Of a stretch of DNA of 64,000 nt, positions 38,893 through 46,799 are shown piece by piece; the first letter of the stretch is position 1; every line of letters starts with the position of its first letter. The stretch is from Myxococcota bacterium (GTDB lineage: Bacteria > Myxococcota_A > UBA9160 > UBA6930). Under the pieces are notes generated by a model that saw only the letters and a list, made by a program, of their open reading frames with translations, did no database searches and was not told the origin of the DNA. Where the stretch lies: the NCBI GenBank assembly GCA_028285625.1, contig JANQOX010000025.1:62001-126000 (forward strand). The letters are read 5' to 3'. A program made the translations under genes and the position numbers.

Positions 38893-39759
38893 GTGTCCGG
38901 AATCACGGCACAGGCAGTCAAGGCCCTGCGCGAGCGCACCGGGGCCGGCATGATGGATTGCAAGAAGGCCCTCTCGGAGACCTCGGGTGACGTCGACAAG
39001 GCGATCGAGGTGCTTCGCGAGCGCGGCCTCGCCAAGGCGGTCAAACGCTCCGGCCGCGAGACCACCGAAGGCACCATCGCCACGGGCGGCAAGGGCAGCA
39101 GCGGCGCCATTCTCGAGGTCGGCTGCGAGACCGACTTCGTGGCCAAGACGCCCGACTTCCAGAAGCTCGCTTCGAGCCTGGCCGAGACGGCCGCGGCGCA
39201 TCCCGAGGCGGCCGACGTGGACGCGGTCCTGGCGCTCGAGATGGATGGCCAGCCCATCGCCGAGCACATCCAGAGCGCCGGCGGCACGCTGGGCGAGAAC
39301 GTGCAGCTCAAGCGCGTCGACCGGCTGGTGGTGGATGGTGCGGGCCACATCGGCAGCTACGTCCACGCCGGGGGCCGGCTCGGGGTGCTCGTCGCCTTGA
39401 AGACCGAGGCCACGGGCGACGCCGTGGGGGCCCTCGCCAAGGACCTGGCCATGCACGTGGCCGCGGCCGATCCGAGCCCCGTGGCGGTGGACCGCGATGG
39501 GGTCGACAAGGCGCTCGTCGAGAACGAGGCGGACCTCTTCCGCAAGCAGGCCCTTCAGGAGGGCAAGCCGGAAAAGGTGGTCGAGAAGATCGTCGAGGGC
39601 CGCATCCGCAAGTTCTACGGCGAGATCTGCCTGATCGAGCAGCCGTTCGTGAAGGACTCCGACAAGACCGTGTCCCAGCTGCTGTCCGAAGCAGGCGACC
39701 AACTCGGGAACCCCGTCGAGGTCGCCGGTTTCGTACGCTATCGGCTCGGAGACTCGTAG
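38893..39759 (+). CDS. tsf: elongation factor Ts
   Basis: The 288-residue nucleotide-exchange factor for EF-Tu has the N-terminal UBA-like region (VKALRERTGAGMMDCKKAL), the TDFVAK motif and a C-terminal KFYGEICLIEQPFVKD module. The start is GTG at 38893 with GAGGAGACA about eight bases before it. It lies 72 bases after rpsB and eight before pyrH, in the usual order. Confidence 0.98.
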   Translation: MSGITAQAVKALRERTGAGMMDCKKALSETSGDVDKAIEVLRERGLAKAVKRSGRETTEGTIATGGKGSSGAILEVGCETDFVAKTPDFQKLASSLAETAAAHPEAADVDAVLALEMDGQPIAEHIQSAGGTLGENVQLKRVDRLVVDGAGHIGSYVHAGGRLGVLVALKTEATGDAVGALAKDLAMHVAAADPSPVAVDRDGVDKALVENEADLFRKQALQEGKPEKVVEKIVEGRIRKFYGEICLIEQPFVKDSDKTVSQLLSEAGDQLGNPVEVAGFVRYRLGDS

Positions 39760-39767
39760 GGCCCACC

Positions 39768-40487
39768 ATGCAAGCCGCCTTCCGCCGTGTGCTCCTCAAG
39801 CTCTCCGGCGAAGTCCTCGCCGGGGAGAGCGGGTTCGGGATCGAACCGGCGGTGATCCGGGCCATGGCCGAGCAGGTGCGCGACGTCCACGCCCTGGGGG
39901 TCGAGGTCTGCCTGGTGATCGGTGGCGGCAACATCATCCGCGGGATGACGGCAGCCAGCGAGGGCATGGACCGCGCCACGGCGGACTACATGGGCATGAT
40001 GGCGACGGTGATGAACGCCGTCGCGCTGCAGGACGCGCTCGAGAAGGTCGATCTCAGCACGCGGGTGCTGTCGGCCCTCGACATCCGCGAGGTGGCCGAG
40101 CCCTACTTGCGCCGGCGCGCCATCCGGCACCTGGAGAAGGGCCGCGTGGTGATCTTCGCGGGCGGGACCGGCAATCCCTACTTCTCCACCGACACGGCGG
40201 CGGCACTGCGCGCGGCCGAGGTGGGAGCCGAGGTGGTGATCAAGGCCACCAACGTGGATGGCGTCTACGACTGCGACCCGGCCAAGCACAAGGATGCCGT
40301 GCGCTACGACCGCATCAGCCACGAGCAGGCGGTGCGCGAGAATCTCCGGTTCATGGACCAGACGGCCATCGCGTTGTGTCGTGAGAACGATCTGCCGATC
40401 ATCGTGTTCGACATGACGGTCGCGGGCAACATCGTGAAGGTCGCCAGCGGCGAGGCGGTGGGCACCACCGTCTCGAGCACGGGGTAG
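39768..40487 (+). CDS. pyrH: uridylate kinase
   Basis: The 239-residue hexameric enzyme phosphorylates UMP to UDP. The amino-acid-kinase features are present: RVLLKLSGE at the N-terminus, CLVIGGGNIIRG, FAGGTGNPYFSTDTAA and IKATNVDGVYDCDP. It supplies UDP for nucleic acids, and for cell-wall sugars that use the next-but-one gene's product. It is tightly packed between tsf and frr, eight bases from each. Confidence 0.98.
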   Translation: MQAAFRRVLLKLSGEVLAGESGFGIEPAVIRAMAEQVRDVHALGVEVCLVIGGGNIIRGMTAASEGMDRATADYMGMMATVMNAVALQDALEKVDLSTRVLSALDIREVAEPYLRRRAIRHLEKGRVVIFAGGTGNPYFSTDTAAALRAAEVGAEVVIKATNVDGVYDCDPAKHKDAVRYDRISHEQAVRENLRFMDQTAIALCRENDLPIIVFDMTVAGNIVKVASGEAVGTTVSSTG

Positions 40488-40495
40488 GGAGGCAC

Positions 40496-41065
40496 ATGTC
40501 CGACGAGGAAGTGGCGATCGTCCTGGATCAGGCGAAGGAGGAGATGGACAAGGCGATCCGAAGCCTTCGCATCGACCTCCAGAAGGTGCGGACCGGCCGC
40601 GCGAACCCGCAGCTGCTCGACGGCATCCAGGTCGACTACTACGGCACGCCCACGCCGCTCAACCAGCTTGCGAACCTGACGGCACCCGACCCGCGGATGA
40701 TCGTGGTGTCGCCCTTCGACAAGGGCGCACTGGCCGCGATCGAGCGCGCGATCCAGACCGCCGACCTGGGGCTCACCCCGTCGAATGACGGAAAGCTCGT
40801 GCGCATTCCGATCCCGGCCCTGACCGAAGAGCGCCGCAAGGAGCTGGTCAAGCAGGTGAAGAAGACGGCCGAGGAGCACAAGATCGGCGTTCGAGAGGCC
40901 CGGCGGGCCGCCGTGGCGATGCTCAAGGACCTCGAGGGCGAGGGCAGCGTTCCCATGGACGAGCGGCGACGCGGGGAGAAGACGATCCAGGACCTGACCG
41001 ACGCCCACACTGGCAAGGTCGACGAGATGACGTCCGCCAAGGAAGAAGAGATCCTCCAGGTCTAG
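40496..41065 (+). CDS. frr: ribosome recycling factor
   Basis: The 189-residue protein, with EF-G, splits the post-termination ribosome. The three-helix bundle and beta domain are recognisable in LRIDLQKVRTGRANPQLLDGIQVDYYGTPTPLNQLANL and the final LTDAHTGKVDEMTSAKEEEI. It is of family length. uppS starts two bases after its stop, so expression is coupled. Confidence 0.98.
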   Translation: MSDEEVAIVLDQAKEEMDKAIRSLRIDLQKVRTGRANPQLLDGIQVDYYGTPTPLNQLANLTAPDPRMIVVSPFDKGALAAIERAIQTADLGLTPSNDGKLVRIPIPALTEERRKELVKQVKKTAEEHKIGVREARRAAVAMLKDLEGEGSVPMDERRRGEKTIQDLTDAHTGKVDEMTSAKEEEILQV

Positions 41066-41067
41066 GC

Positions 41068-41811
41068 ATGACGTCGCGCCCGTACCCCGACGACCTACCC
41101 CGCCACGTCGCCGTCATCATGGACGGCAACGGGCGCTGGGCCGAGGCGCGCGGCTTGTCGCGCAGCGACGGCCATCGCGCCGGGGTGGACGCCGTGCGCC
41201 GGGTGGTCCGCGCGGCCGACGACCTCGGGATCCCGTGGCTCACGCTCTACGCATTCTCCTCGGAGAACTGGAACCGGCCCAAGGCCGAGGTCGACACGCT
41301 GATGCGCCTGCCCGAGGAGTACTTCGAGCAGGAGCTGCCCGAGGCCATCGAGCGGGGTACGCGCATCCTCACCATCGGACGACGCGACCGCCTGCCGCCG
41401 CACACGCGCGCGACCGTCGAGGATGCGGTGGCGCGCACGCGTGAGGGCCGCGGCATGAACCTCGTGTTCGGCCTGTCCTACGGCGGCCGGGGCGAGCTGG
41501 TCGAAGCGGCGCGCCGCATGCTGCGCGACCAGGAGATGGGCAGGCTCAACCCCGAAGCGCTCGACGAGAAGACCTTCGCGGCGTATCTCGACGAGCCCGA
41601 GATGCCGGACGTGGACCTGCTGATCCGAACCGGCGGTGAGTCGCGCGTCAGCAACTTCCTGCTGTGGAAGATCGCCTACGCCGAGATCCTCTTCTCCGAG
41701 CGCATGTGGCCGGAGTTCGACCGCGCCCATCTGGAGGCGGCGCTCGGCGACTTCCGCAACCGCGAGCGGCGCTACGGGCTCACCAGCGCCCAGGTTCGGA
41801 GCGGCGAGTGA
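41068..41811 (+). CDS. uppS: undecaprenyl diphosphate synthase
   Basis: This 247-residue cis-prenyltransferase makes the C55 lipid carrier for peptidoglycan and O-antigen. Motifs: HVAVIMDGNGRWAEARG (catalytic Asp in MDGNGRW), the flexible AFSSENWNRP loop and the C-terminal RTGGESRVSNFLLWKIAYAE substrate region. In most delta-type genomes cdsA follows. Here a 55-base gap leads directly to dxr. Confidence 0.97.
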   Translation: MTSRPYPDDLPRHVAVIMDGNGRWAEARGLSRSDGHRAGVDAVRRVVRAADDLGIPWLTLYAFSSENWNRPKAEVDTLMRLPEEYFEQELPEAIERGTRILTIGRRDRLPPHTRATVEDAVARTREGRGMNLVFGLSYGGRGELVEAARRMLRDQEMGRLNPEALDEKTFAAYLDEPEMPDVDLLIRTGGESRVSNFLLWKIAYAEILFSERMWPEFDRAHLEAALGDFRNRERRYGLTSAQVRSGE

Positions 41812-41866
41812 GCGGCGTAGGTCGCCCTCGAGCGTGGCGAGTGAGCGACCCGGGGAGCCCTCGGGC

Positions 41867-43039
41867 GTGAGGCGACTCGCCATCCTCGGTTCGACCGGGA
41901 GCATCGGCGAGCAGACCCTGGCGGTGGTCGGCGAGTTCCCCGAGCGCTTCTCGGTGGCCGCATTGGCGGCGGGTCGCAACGTCGACAAGCTCGCCGAGCA
42001 GGTCCGGCAGTTTCGACCCGCCCTGGTGTCCGTCGGGACCGACGAGGGCGCCCATGCGCTACGCGAGCGTCTGGGCGCCGAGGCGCCGGAGATCGCGGTG
42101 GGCGAAGCCGGCTTGCTGGAGGTGGCGACCGCGCCCGCGGACCTGGTGGTGGCGGGGCTCGTCGGCGCCGTGGGGCTGCCGCCCACGCTGGCCGCGATTC
42201 GCGCCGGCCGCGACATCGCCCTGGCCAACAAGGAGGTGCTGGTGATGGCCGGCGCCCTGGTGCTGCGCGAGGTCCAGCGCCATGGCGTGGAACTGCTCCC
42301 TGTCGACAGCGAGCACAGCGCGATCTTCCAGGCCCTGGCCGGCCAGCGGCGCGAGGACCTCGCCAAGATCGTGCTCACCGCGTCGGGCGGGCCGTTTCGA
42401 ACCTGGTCCCAGAGCGAGATCGAAGAGGCGACCACGGCCCAGGCTCTGGCGCACCCGAACTGGGACATGGGGCCCAAGATCACCATCGACTCGGCGAGCC
42501 TGGCGAACAAGGGCCTCGAGGTGATCGAGGCGCGCTGGCTGTTCGATGCCCCGCCCGAGGCGATCGACGTCGTGGTCCATCCGCAGTCGATCGTGCACTC
42601 GCTGGTGGAGTTCGTGGACGGGTCGGTCCTGGCGCAGCTGGGCCTGCCCGACATGAAGATTCCGATCGCGCTGGCGCTCTCGCACCCGGAGCGGCTGCCG
42701 CTCGACGCCCCGCGCCTCGACCTGGCGGCAGTCGGACGGCTCGACTTCGAGACGCCCGACACCAAGCGCTTCCCCTGCCTCGAGCTGGCCTTCGACGCGC
42801 TCCGTGGCGGCGAGGCCGCGCCGGCCGTGTTCAACGCGGCCAACGAAATCTCGGTGGCCGCATTCCTCGAGGACCGCATCGGGTTCGGCGCCATCGCGCG
42901 CACCAACGGCGCCGTGCTGGCGAAGTTCCTGTCGGGCAGCCAGGGGCAGGCGCCGCTCGGCTCGGTGGACGACGTTCTCGAGGTGGATGCCTGGGCGCGT
43001 CGCGAGGCCCGGACGCTGCTCGGCGGTTCGGCGCTTTGA
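41867..43039 (+). CDS. dxr: 1-deoxy-D-xylulose 5-phosphate reductoisomerase
   Basis: The 390-residue enzyme performs the second MEP-pathway step, with NADPH binding at GSTGSIG (near the start) and metal/substrate residues in LLPVDSEHSAI, ASGGPFR, NWDMGPKITIDSASLANKG and NAANEI. The start is GTG at 41867 with GGGGAG about ten bases before it. An earlier in-frame GTG at 41834 would add 11 residues. Its product feeds the isoprenoid units that UppS polymerises. The stop overlaps the rseP TTG. Confidence 0.97.
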   Translation: MRRLAILGSTGSIGEQTLAVVGEFPERFSVAALAAGRNVDKLAEQVRQFRPALVSVGTDEGAHALRERLGAEAPEIAVGEAGLLEVATAPADLVVAGLVGAVGLPPTLAAIRAGRDIALANKEVLVMAGALVLREVQRHGVELLPVDSEHSAIFQALAGQRREDLAKIVLTASGGPFRTWSQSEIEEATTAQALAHPNWDMGPKITIDSASLANKGLEVIEARWLFDAPPEAIDVVVHPQSIVHSLVEFVDGSVLAQLGLPDMKIPIALALSHPERLPLDAPRLDLAAVGRLDFETPDTKRFPCLELAFDALRGGEAAPAVFNAANEISVAAFLEDRIGFGAIARTNGAVLAKFLSGSQGQAPLGSVDDVLEVDAWARREARTLLGGSAL

Positions 43040-44706
43040 GCGGGATCGGAACGCCGCTCGAGATCCTGTTCGCCTTCGTGCTGATGCTCGGCGTGCTGGT
43101 GACGGTGCACGAGTGGGGCCACTTCATCGTCGCGAAGCTCTGCGGCGTACGCGTGCTCAAGTTCTCCATTGGCTTCGGCCCGCCCATCGGCATCGGGCGC
43201 TTCCGCATGGCCTGGCATCGCAGCGGCACCGACTACGTGATCGGCTGGATCCCGCTCGGTGGGTTCGTGAAGATGCTCGGCGAGAACCCCGACGAGACCG
43301 ACACGCCCGAGTCGCGTGCGCACCCCGACGAGACGCTGCCGTCGAAGCCCACCTGGCAGAAGCTCGCGATCGTCTTCGCCGGGCCCGCCATGAACCTGAT
43401 CCTGCCGATCGTCGTGTTCGTCGGAATCCTCTGGGTCGGCGTCGACCGGCGCGGGCCGGTGGTGGGCACCGTCGAGCCCGGGTCGCCTGCAGCCGAGGCC
43501 GGGATCGCGGTCGGCGACCGCCTCGTGTCGATGGACGGCGAGCCGGTGGGCTTCTTCGACGACGTGGAGCGCGCGGCCCGCGAGCGTCCCGGCGAGACCC
43601 TGCGGCTCGAGATCGAGCGCGGCGACGCCGTGCGCTCGGTGGACGTCACGGTCGAGGGCCGACCGGGCCTCGACGTGTTTCAGGCCAATCAGGAAGTGGG
43701 CTTTCTCGGTATCCAGCACACGCGCCAGCAGGCCGTCGTCGGGGTGCCGGATGCCGACTCGGCCGCCGGCCGCGCGGGCCTGCAGACGGGCGACCGCGTG
43801 GTCGCCGTGGGCGGCGAGCCCGTCGAGGACTGGGCGGAGCTTGCGGCGGCGTACTCCGCGCAGACGGGGCCCGTGGCGTTCTCGGTCGAGCGCGGCGACG
43901 AAGAAGCGCCCCAGACCGTGCCGCTCGAAGCGCCGGCACTGGGTAGCCTCACCGAACTGGGCCTGATCCCGGCGGTGGTGCTGGTCGCGGCGATCTCCGA
44001 CGACATGCCCGCCCAGCGCGCGGGGCTCGAGCCGGGCGACCTGATCATCGCGGTGGCGGGTGAGCCCATCGGCAGCTTCGCCACCTTCCGCGAGATGGTG
44101 CTCGCGAGCGAGGGGCGGCCTCTCGAGATCCTGTTCGGTCGCGACGGTGAGACGCGCACGGTGTCGCTCGCGGCTCAGCGTGCCCCCTCCCCGACGCCGG
44201 GCGTCGAGGACGAGGTGTTCCTGATCGGCATCCAGGGCGCCAACGCGGTGCTCCAGGGCGCCATCGCGCGCGACCGCGTTCGCAACCCGCTCGAGTCGGT
44301 ACCGCGCGCGGTCGGCATGACCGTCGAGCTGACGACGCTCTACCTGGGCGGGCTCAAGCGCATCGTCAGCGGCGAGATCTCGCGCAAGAACATCGGCGGC
44401 CCGATCGAGATCGCCAAGCAGAGCCACATGGCGCTCCAGGCCGGCTGGGATCGGTTCCTGAATCTGCTGGTGCTGATCAGCATCAACCTCGGCATCCTGA
44501 ACCTGCTGCCGATTCCGATTCTCGACGGGGGGCAGGCCGTGCTCTACGCGGTGGAGGGGATCAAGCGCCGTCCACTGTCGCTGCGCACCCGCGAACTGGT
44601 GCAGCAGGTGGGGCTCGTGCTGATCATGGCGCTCATGGGCTTCGCGTTCTGGAACGACTTCTCGCGCCACTGGTCGAGCTTCGTCGACTGGATGAAGGGC
44701 CTCTAG
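43036..44706 (+). CDS. rseP: site-2 protease RseP with three predicted PDZ repeats
   Basis: The 556-residue intramembrane zinc protease has HEWGH in the first membrane helix (residues 25-29) and the third ligand in LPIPILDGGQ (Leu496-Gly499). RseP cuts anti-sigma factors after a first periplasmic cut. Three segments resemble PDZ domains (about 135-215, 218-305 and 315-395), each with (V/I)xGxPxxxAGLxxGD-type turns. The E. coli enzyme has two. The TTG start overlaps the dxr stop. The 3' end, ALMGFAFWNDFSRHWSSFVD, recurs downstream at 46658. Confidence 0.95.
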   Translation: MSGIGTPLEILFAFVLMLGVLVTVHEWGHFIVAKLCGVRVLKFSIGFGPPIGIGRFRMAWHRSGTDYVIGWIPLGGFVKMLGENPDETDTPESRAHPDETLPSKPTWQKLAIVFAGPAMNLILPIVVFVGILWVGVDRRGPVVGTVEPGSPAAEAGIAVGDRLVSMDGEPVGFFDDVERAARERPGETLRLEIERGDAVRSVDVTVEGRPGLDVFQANQEVGFLGIQHTRQQAVVGVPDADSAAGRAGLQTGDRVVAVGGEPVEDWAELAAAYSAQTGPVAFSVERGDEEAPQTVPLEAPALGSLTELGLIPAVVLVAAISDDMPAQRAGLEPGDLIIAVAGEPIGSFATFREMVLASEGRPLEILFGRDGETRTVSLAAQRAPSPTPGVEDEVFLIGIQGANAVLQGAIARDRVRNPLESVPRAVGMTVELTTLYLGGLKRIVSGEISRKNIGGPIEIAKQSHMALQAGWDRFLNLLVLISINLGILNLLPIPILDGGQAVLYAVEGIKRRPLSLRTRELVQQVGLVLIMALMGFAFWNDFSRHWSSFVDWMKGL

Positions 44707-45399
44707 CTGCTCCTCGCCCTCGAGACGGCGACGCGCGCCCTGGGCGTGGCGCTGCTGCGCGGCGAGACCGTCGTGGCCGAGCGCACCGAGCCCGAGCAGC
44801 GCATCCACTCGCCGCGCATCCTGCCCGCCATCGAGGCATTGCTCTCCGAGGCCGGCGCGCACTTCGATGACATCGAGACCTATGCCGTCTCGACCGGCCC
44901 GGGCTCGTTCACCGGGCTTCGCATCGGCATCGCCACCGTGAAGGGCTGGGCCTTGGTGGATGGTCGGCAAGTGGTGGGGGTCCCGACCCTGCAGGCGCTG
45001 GCCAGCACCGCAGGCGAGGTCACCACCGCCGCGTTGCTCGACGCACGCCGGGGCGAGGCGTATGCCGGCGTCTGGAACCGCCCCTCGGATCCCGGAGAGC
45101 CGATCGTGGGCGAGGGCGTGTTCCGCCCCGAGGAGCTGGCGCGCGTACTGCCCGAGGCTTGCGCGCTGGTCGTCGGCGAAGACGCGGCCCCGCTGGCCGA
45201 TGCGCTGGTCGCTCTGCGGCCCGACGTGGTTCGGCAGCCCGAATCCTCCGGCGTGGCCCGGGCCGGGCGCGTGGGCGTGCTGGCGGCGCGGATGCGGGCC
45301 GTCGGCGGTTTTGGAGACGCCGCAGACCTGGTGCCCCGCTACGTGCGCCGTGCGGAAGCCGAGGCCCGGCGGCTGGGGTCGCCGACGGAAACGCGGTAG
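44707..45399 (+). CDS. tsaB: tRNA threonylcarbamoyladenosine biosynthesis protein TsaB, apparent CTG start
   Basis: The 230-residue protein supports TsaD in making t6A on tRNA. The core VSTGPGSFTGLRIGIATVKGWAL is diagnostic. The expected N-terminus (LLLALETATRALGVALLRG) lies entirely between the rseP stop and a GTG at 44746, so translation must begin at CTG 44707, the first codon after the rseP TAG in the same frame. GAAGGG at 44694-44699 is well placed. A GTG 44746 start would delete the first strand of the ASKHA fold. Confidence 0.88.
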   Translation: MLLALETATRALGVALLRGETVVAERTEPEQRIHSPRILPAIEALLSEAGAHFDDIETYAVSTGPGSFTGLRIGIATVKGWALVDGRQVVGVPTLQALASTAGEVTTAALLDARRGEAYAGVWNRPSDPGEPIVGEGVFRPEELARVLPEACALVVGEDAAPLADALVALRPDVVRQPESSGVARAGRVGVLAARMRAVGGFGDAADLVPRYVRRAEAEARRLGSPTETR

Positions 45400-45480
45400 G
45401 CGCGAGTCGGGTCGGCGGCGTTCGCGAATCCGAAGCGAGGTCAGCTATGGGTTCGCCCGACGCCAGTCCGACTTGTTGCG

Positions 45481-46389
45481 CTAGGCGTCCGGGCCACGCC
45501 CTTGCGAGCGGTTCCCCCAGAGCAGCGCCCCTAGCGCCGCGAAAGCCGCCGCAAGTGGAGTGGGCGCCTCCGGGACAGAAACCGCAGCGGCGATGAGTGT
45601 GACGGTTGCCGTGTCGAAGGCGTTTGCCGACGCGAGCGGCGCGTTACGCGCGCGACTGACCGCTTGAAGCGAGAGGGTCACGTCGAAAGGGACTTGCCCC
45701 TTCACCTTCGTGAGGGTCTGGAAGCCTGTGTCGAAGAGGATCATGGCCGAGGGGTCGTTGGGACCATCTCGAACACAGATCGGTGGCGTGCAGCCGAGCG
45801 AGTTTGAGGCGGGCAGTCTGATCGTCGTGAGGCCGGCGAGCTCGCCACCATCGACCGTAGCGACGTGGGTTGCACCGTGTATTCCGAGGGCGGTCTGCAT
45901 GGACAACTGCGTGGTGGCGTCCGAAGACTCATTCTGGAGATCGACGACAGTCGTCATGATGCCGTCGAGGACATCGCGCTCAGAGACCCGGTAGGTCACA
46001 GTCGGGTCACCATCGACCTTGAACACGGCAGCGATCTCGACGCGTGCCCTTGCACTCGGCCGGCCGGCTCCCGAGTCGGCGAGCTGGGACTTCGCTCGTG
46101 CGAGGAGAAGCGCGTTGCCATGGGCGTGGGCCAGCTTCGCGGTCACCGTGGGAGACCCAGGGGGGTCGGTCAGGCCGAGGTCGGCTGGCGTTCGAACCAG
46201 CGTGCAGTGTGCCGTCTCCCCGGCACCGACGTCGCACTCGTCGAAGGTCGTCGTGGCCTCTGCCGGTTCGAGCGGGCCGTTGAAGAAGTACTCTGCCGAC
46301 AGGCTCACGAACTCGATGGGTGCTGCCGAAATCGGGCTTGCGACTAGCAGCAGCGACACGGTGGGCGCTGCCAGCAGCAGTCTTCGCAT
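45481..46389 (-). CDS. secreted PEP-CTERM-like protein
   Basis: The 302-residue product has a signal peptide (MRRLLLAAPTVSLLLVASPISAAP) and a C-terminus of the form VPEAPTPLAAAFAALGALLWGNRSQGRG: a VPE-type motif, hydrophobic segment and basic end, as in PEP-CTERM exosortase substrates. The motif is VPEA rather than VPEP. The middle is beta-rich without known domains. GGAGGAA precedes the ATG at 46389. Base composition is lower than its neighbours: 34 of 60 bases are G or C at 45721-45780, against 47 of 60 at 45181-45240. It lies in the accessory islet next to the rseP/tsaB remnants. Confidence 0.77.
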   Translation of the reverse strand: MRRLLLAAPTVSLLLVASPISAAPIEFVSLSAEYFFNGPLEPAEATTTFDECDVGAGETAHCTLVRTPADLGLTDPPGSPTVTAKLAHAHGNALLLARAKSQLADSGAGRPSARARVEIAAVFKVDGDPTVTYRVSERDVLDGIMTTVVDLQNESSDATTQLSMQTALGIHGATHVATVDGGELAGLTTIRLPASNSLGCTPPICVRDGPNDPSAMILFDTGFQTLTKVKGQVPFDVTLSLQAVSRARNAPLASANAFDTATVTLIAAAVSVPEAPTPLAAAFAALGALLWGNRSQGRGPDA

Positions 46390-46657
46390 GATCGTTCCTC
46401 CAAGTGGTGGCCCCATGTTCCTGGAGCCATGTGTCCGGGGACGTGAGAGTTCGCATGCCCAGGATGAGGTATGTCGAACTCGGGGCTTGGCTGGGAGCCC
46501 GGCATCGGCCCCGCCGATCGCGGTGCTCAGGCCGATTCGCGAAGGGCGCCGGATGGGAACCACCGCGCAGGGGGGCTCCTCACCACGGCGCATGCGTAGA
46601 GGACCGCAGGGCATCTTGATGCCCCGCCGAGCCACGATTGACCTCGCTGGCGGTCAG
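46390..46657. other. intergenic stretch upstream of the islet remnants
   Basis: It contains the upstream region of the PEP-CTERM-like gene at its left end (GGAGGAA ribosome-binding site) and otherwise no gene, repeat or RNA that I can support, apart from the hairpin at 46609-46624. It may be further decayed sequence of the integrated segment. Confidence 0.4.
46609..46624. terminator. hairpin upstream of the rseP remnant
   Basis: GGGCATC, TT, GATGCCC forms a short perfect inverted repeat (6-bp stem with CTTG loop in practice). No T-tract follows. It could be a remnant terminator or only a chance palindrome in the islet. Confidence 0.25.
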
Positions 46658-46719
46658 GCGCTGATGGGCTTCGCCTTCTGGAACGACTTCTCGCGCCATT
46701 GGTCGAGCTTCGTCGACTG
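46658..46719 (+). pseudogene. remnant of a second rseP 3' end
   Basis: These 62 bases match rseP 44629-44690 with three differences. All three are silent third positions (CTC/CTG, GCG/GCC, CAC/CAT), so 20 codons read the same protein. Homology then stops in the middle of the WMKGL end. No start or upstream rseP sequence remains. The pattern fits a copy that diverged while still a working gene. Confidence 0.9.
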
Positions 46720-46727
46720 TGCGCCCC

Positions 46728-46775
46728 GCGGAGGCCGACGCCCGCAGGCTTGGGCCGCCGACCGAGAGCGGATAG
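46728..46775 (+). pseudogene. remnant of a second tsaB 3' end
   Basis: These 48 bases align without gaps to the last 16 codons of tsaB (45352-45399): AEADARRLGPPTESG against AEAEARRLGSPTETR, both ending in TAG. They lie nine bases after the rseP remnant, in a different frame from it, so the body of this second tsaB (about 650 bases) is gone. They end 24 bases before the cytochrome gene's stop. Confidence 0.85.
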
Positions 46776-46799
46776 ATCCCCCGCCAGCGGACGGGGCGT

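Noticed and set aside
41095..44970. Long reverse-strand frame over uppS-dxr-rseP
   Set aside because: Forward genes are unmistakable and in conserved order; the reverse frame shows no domain.
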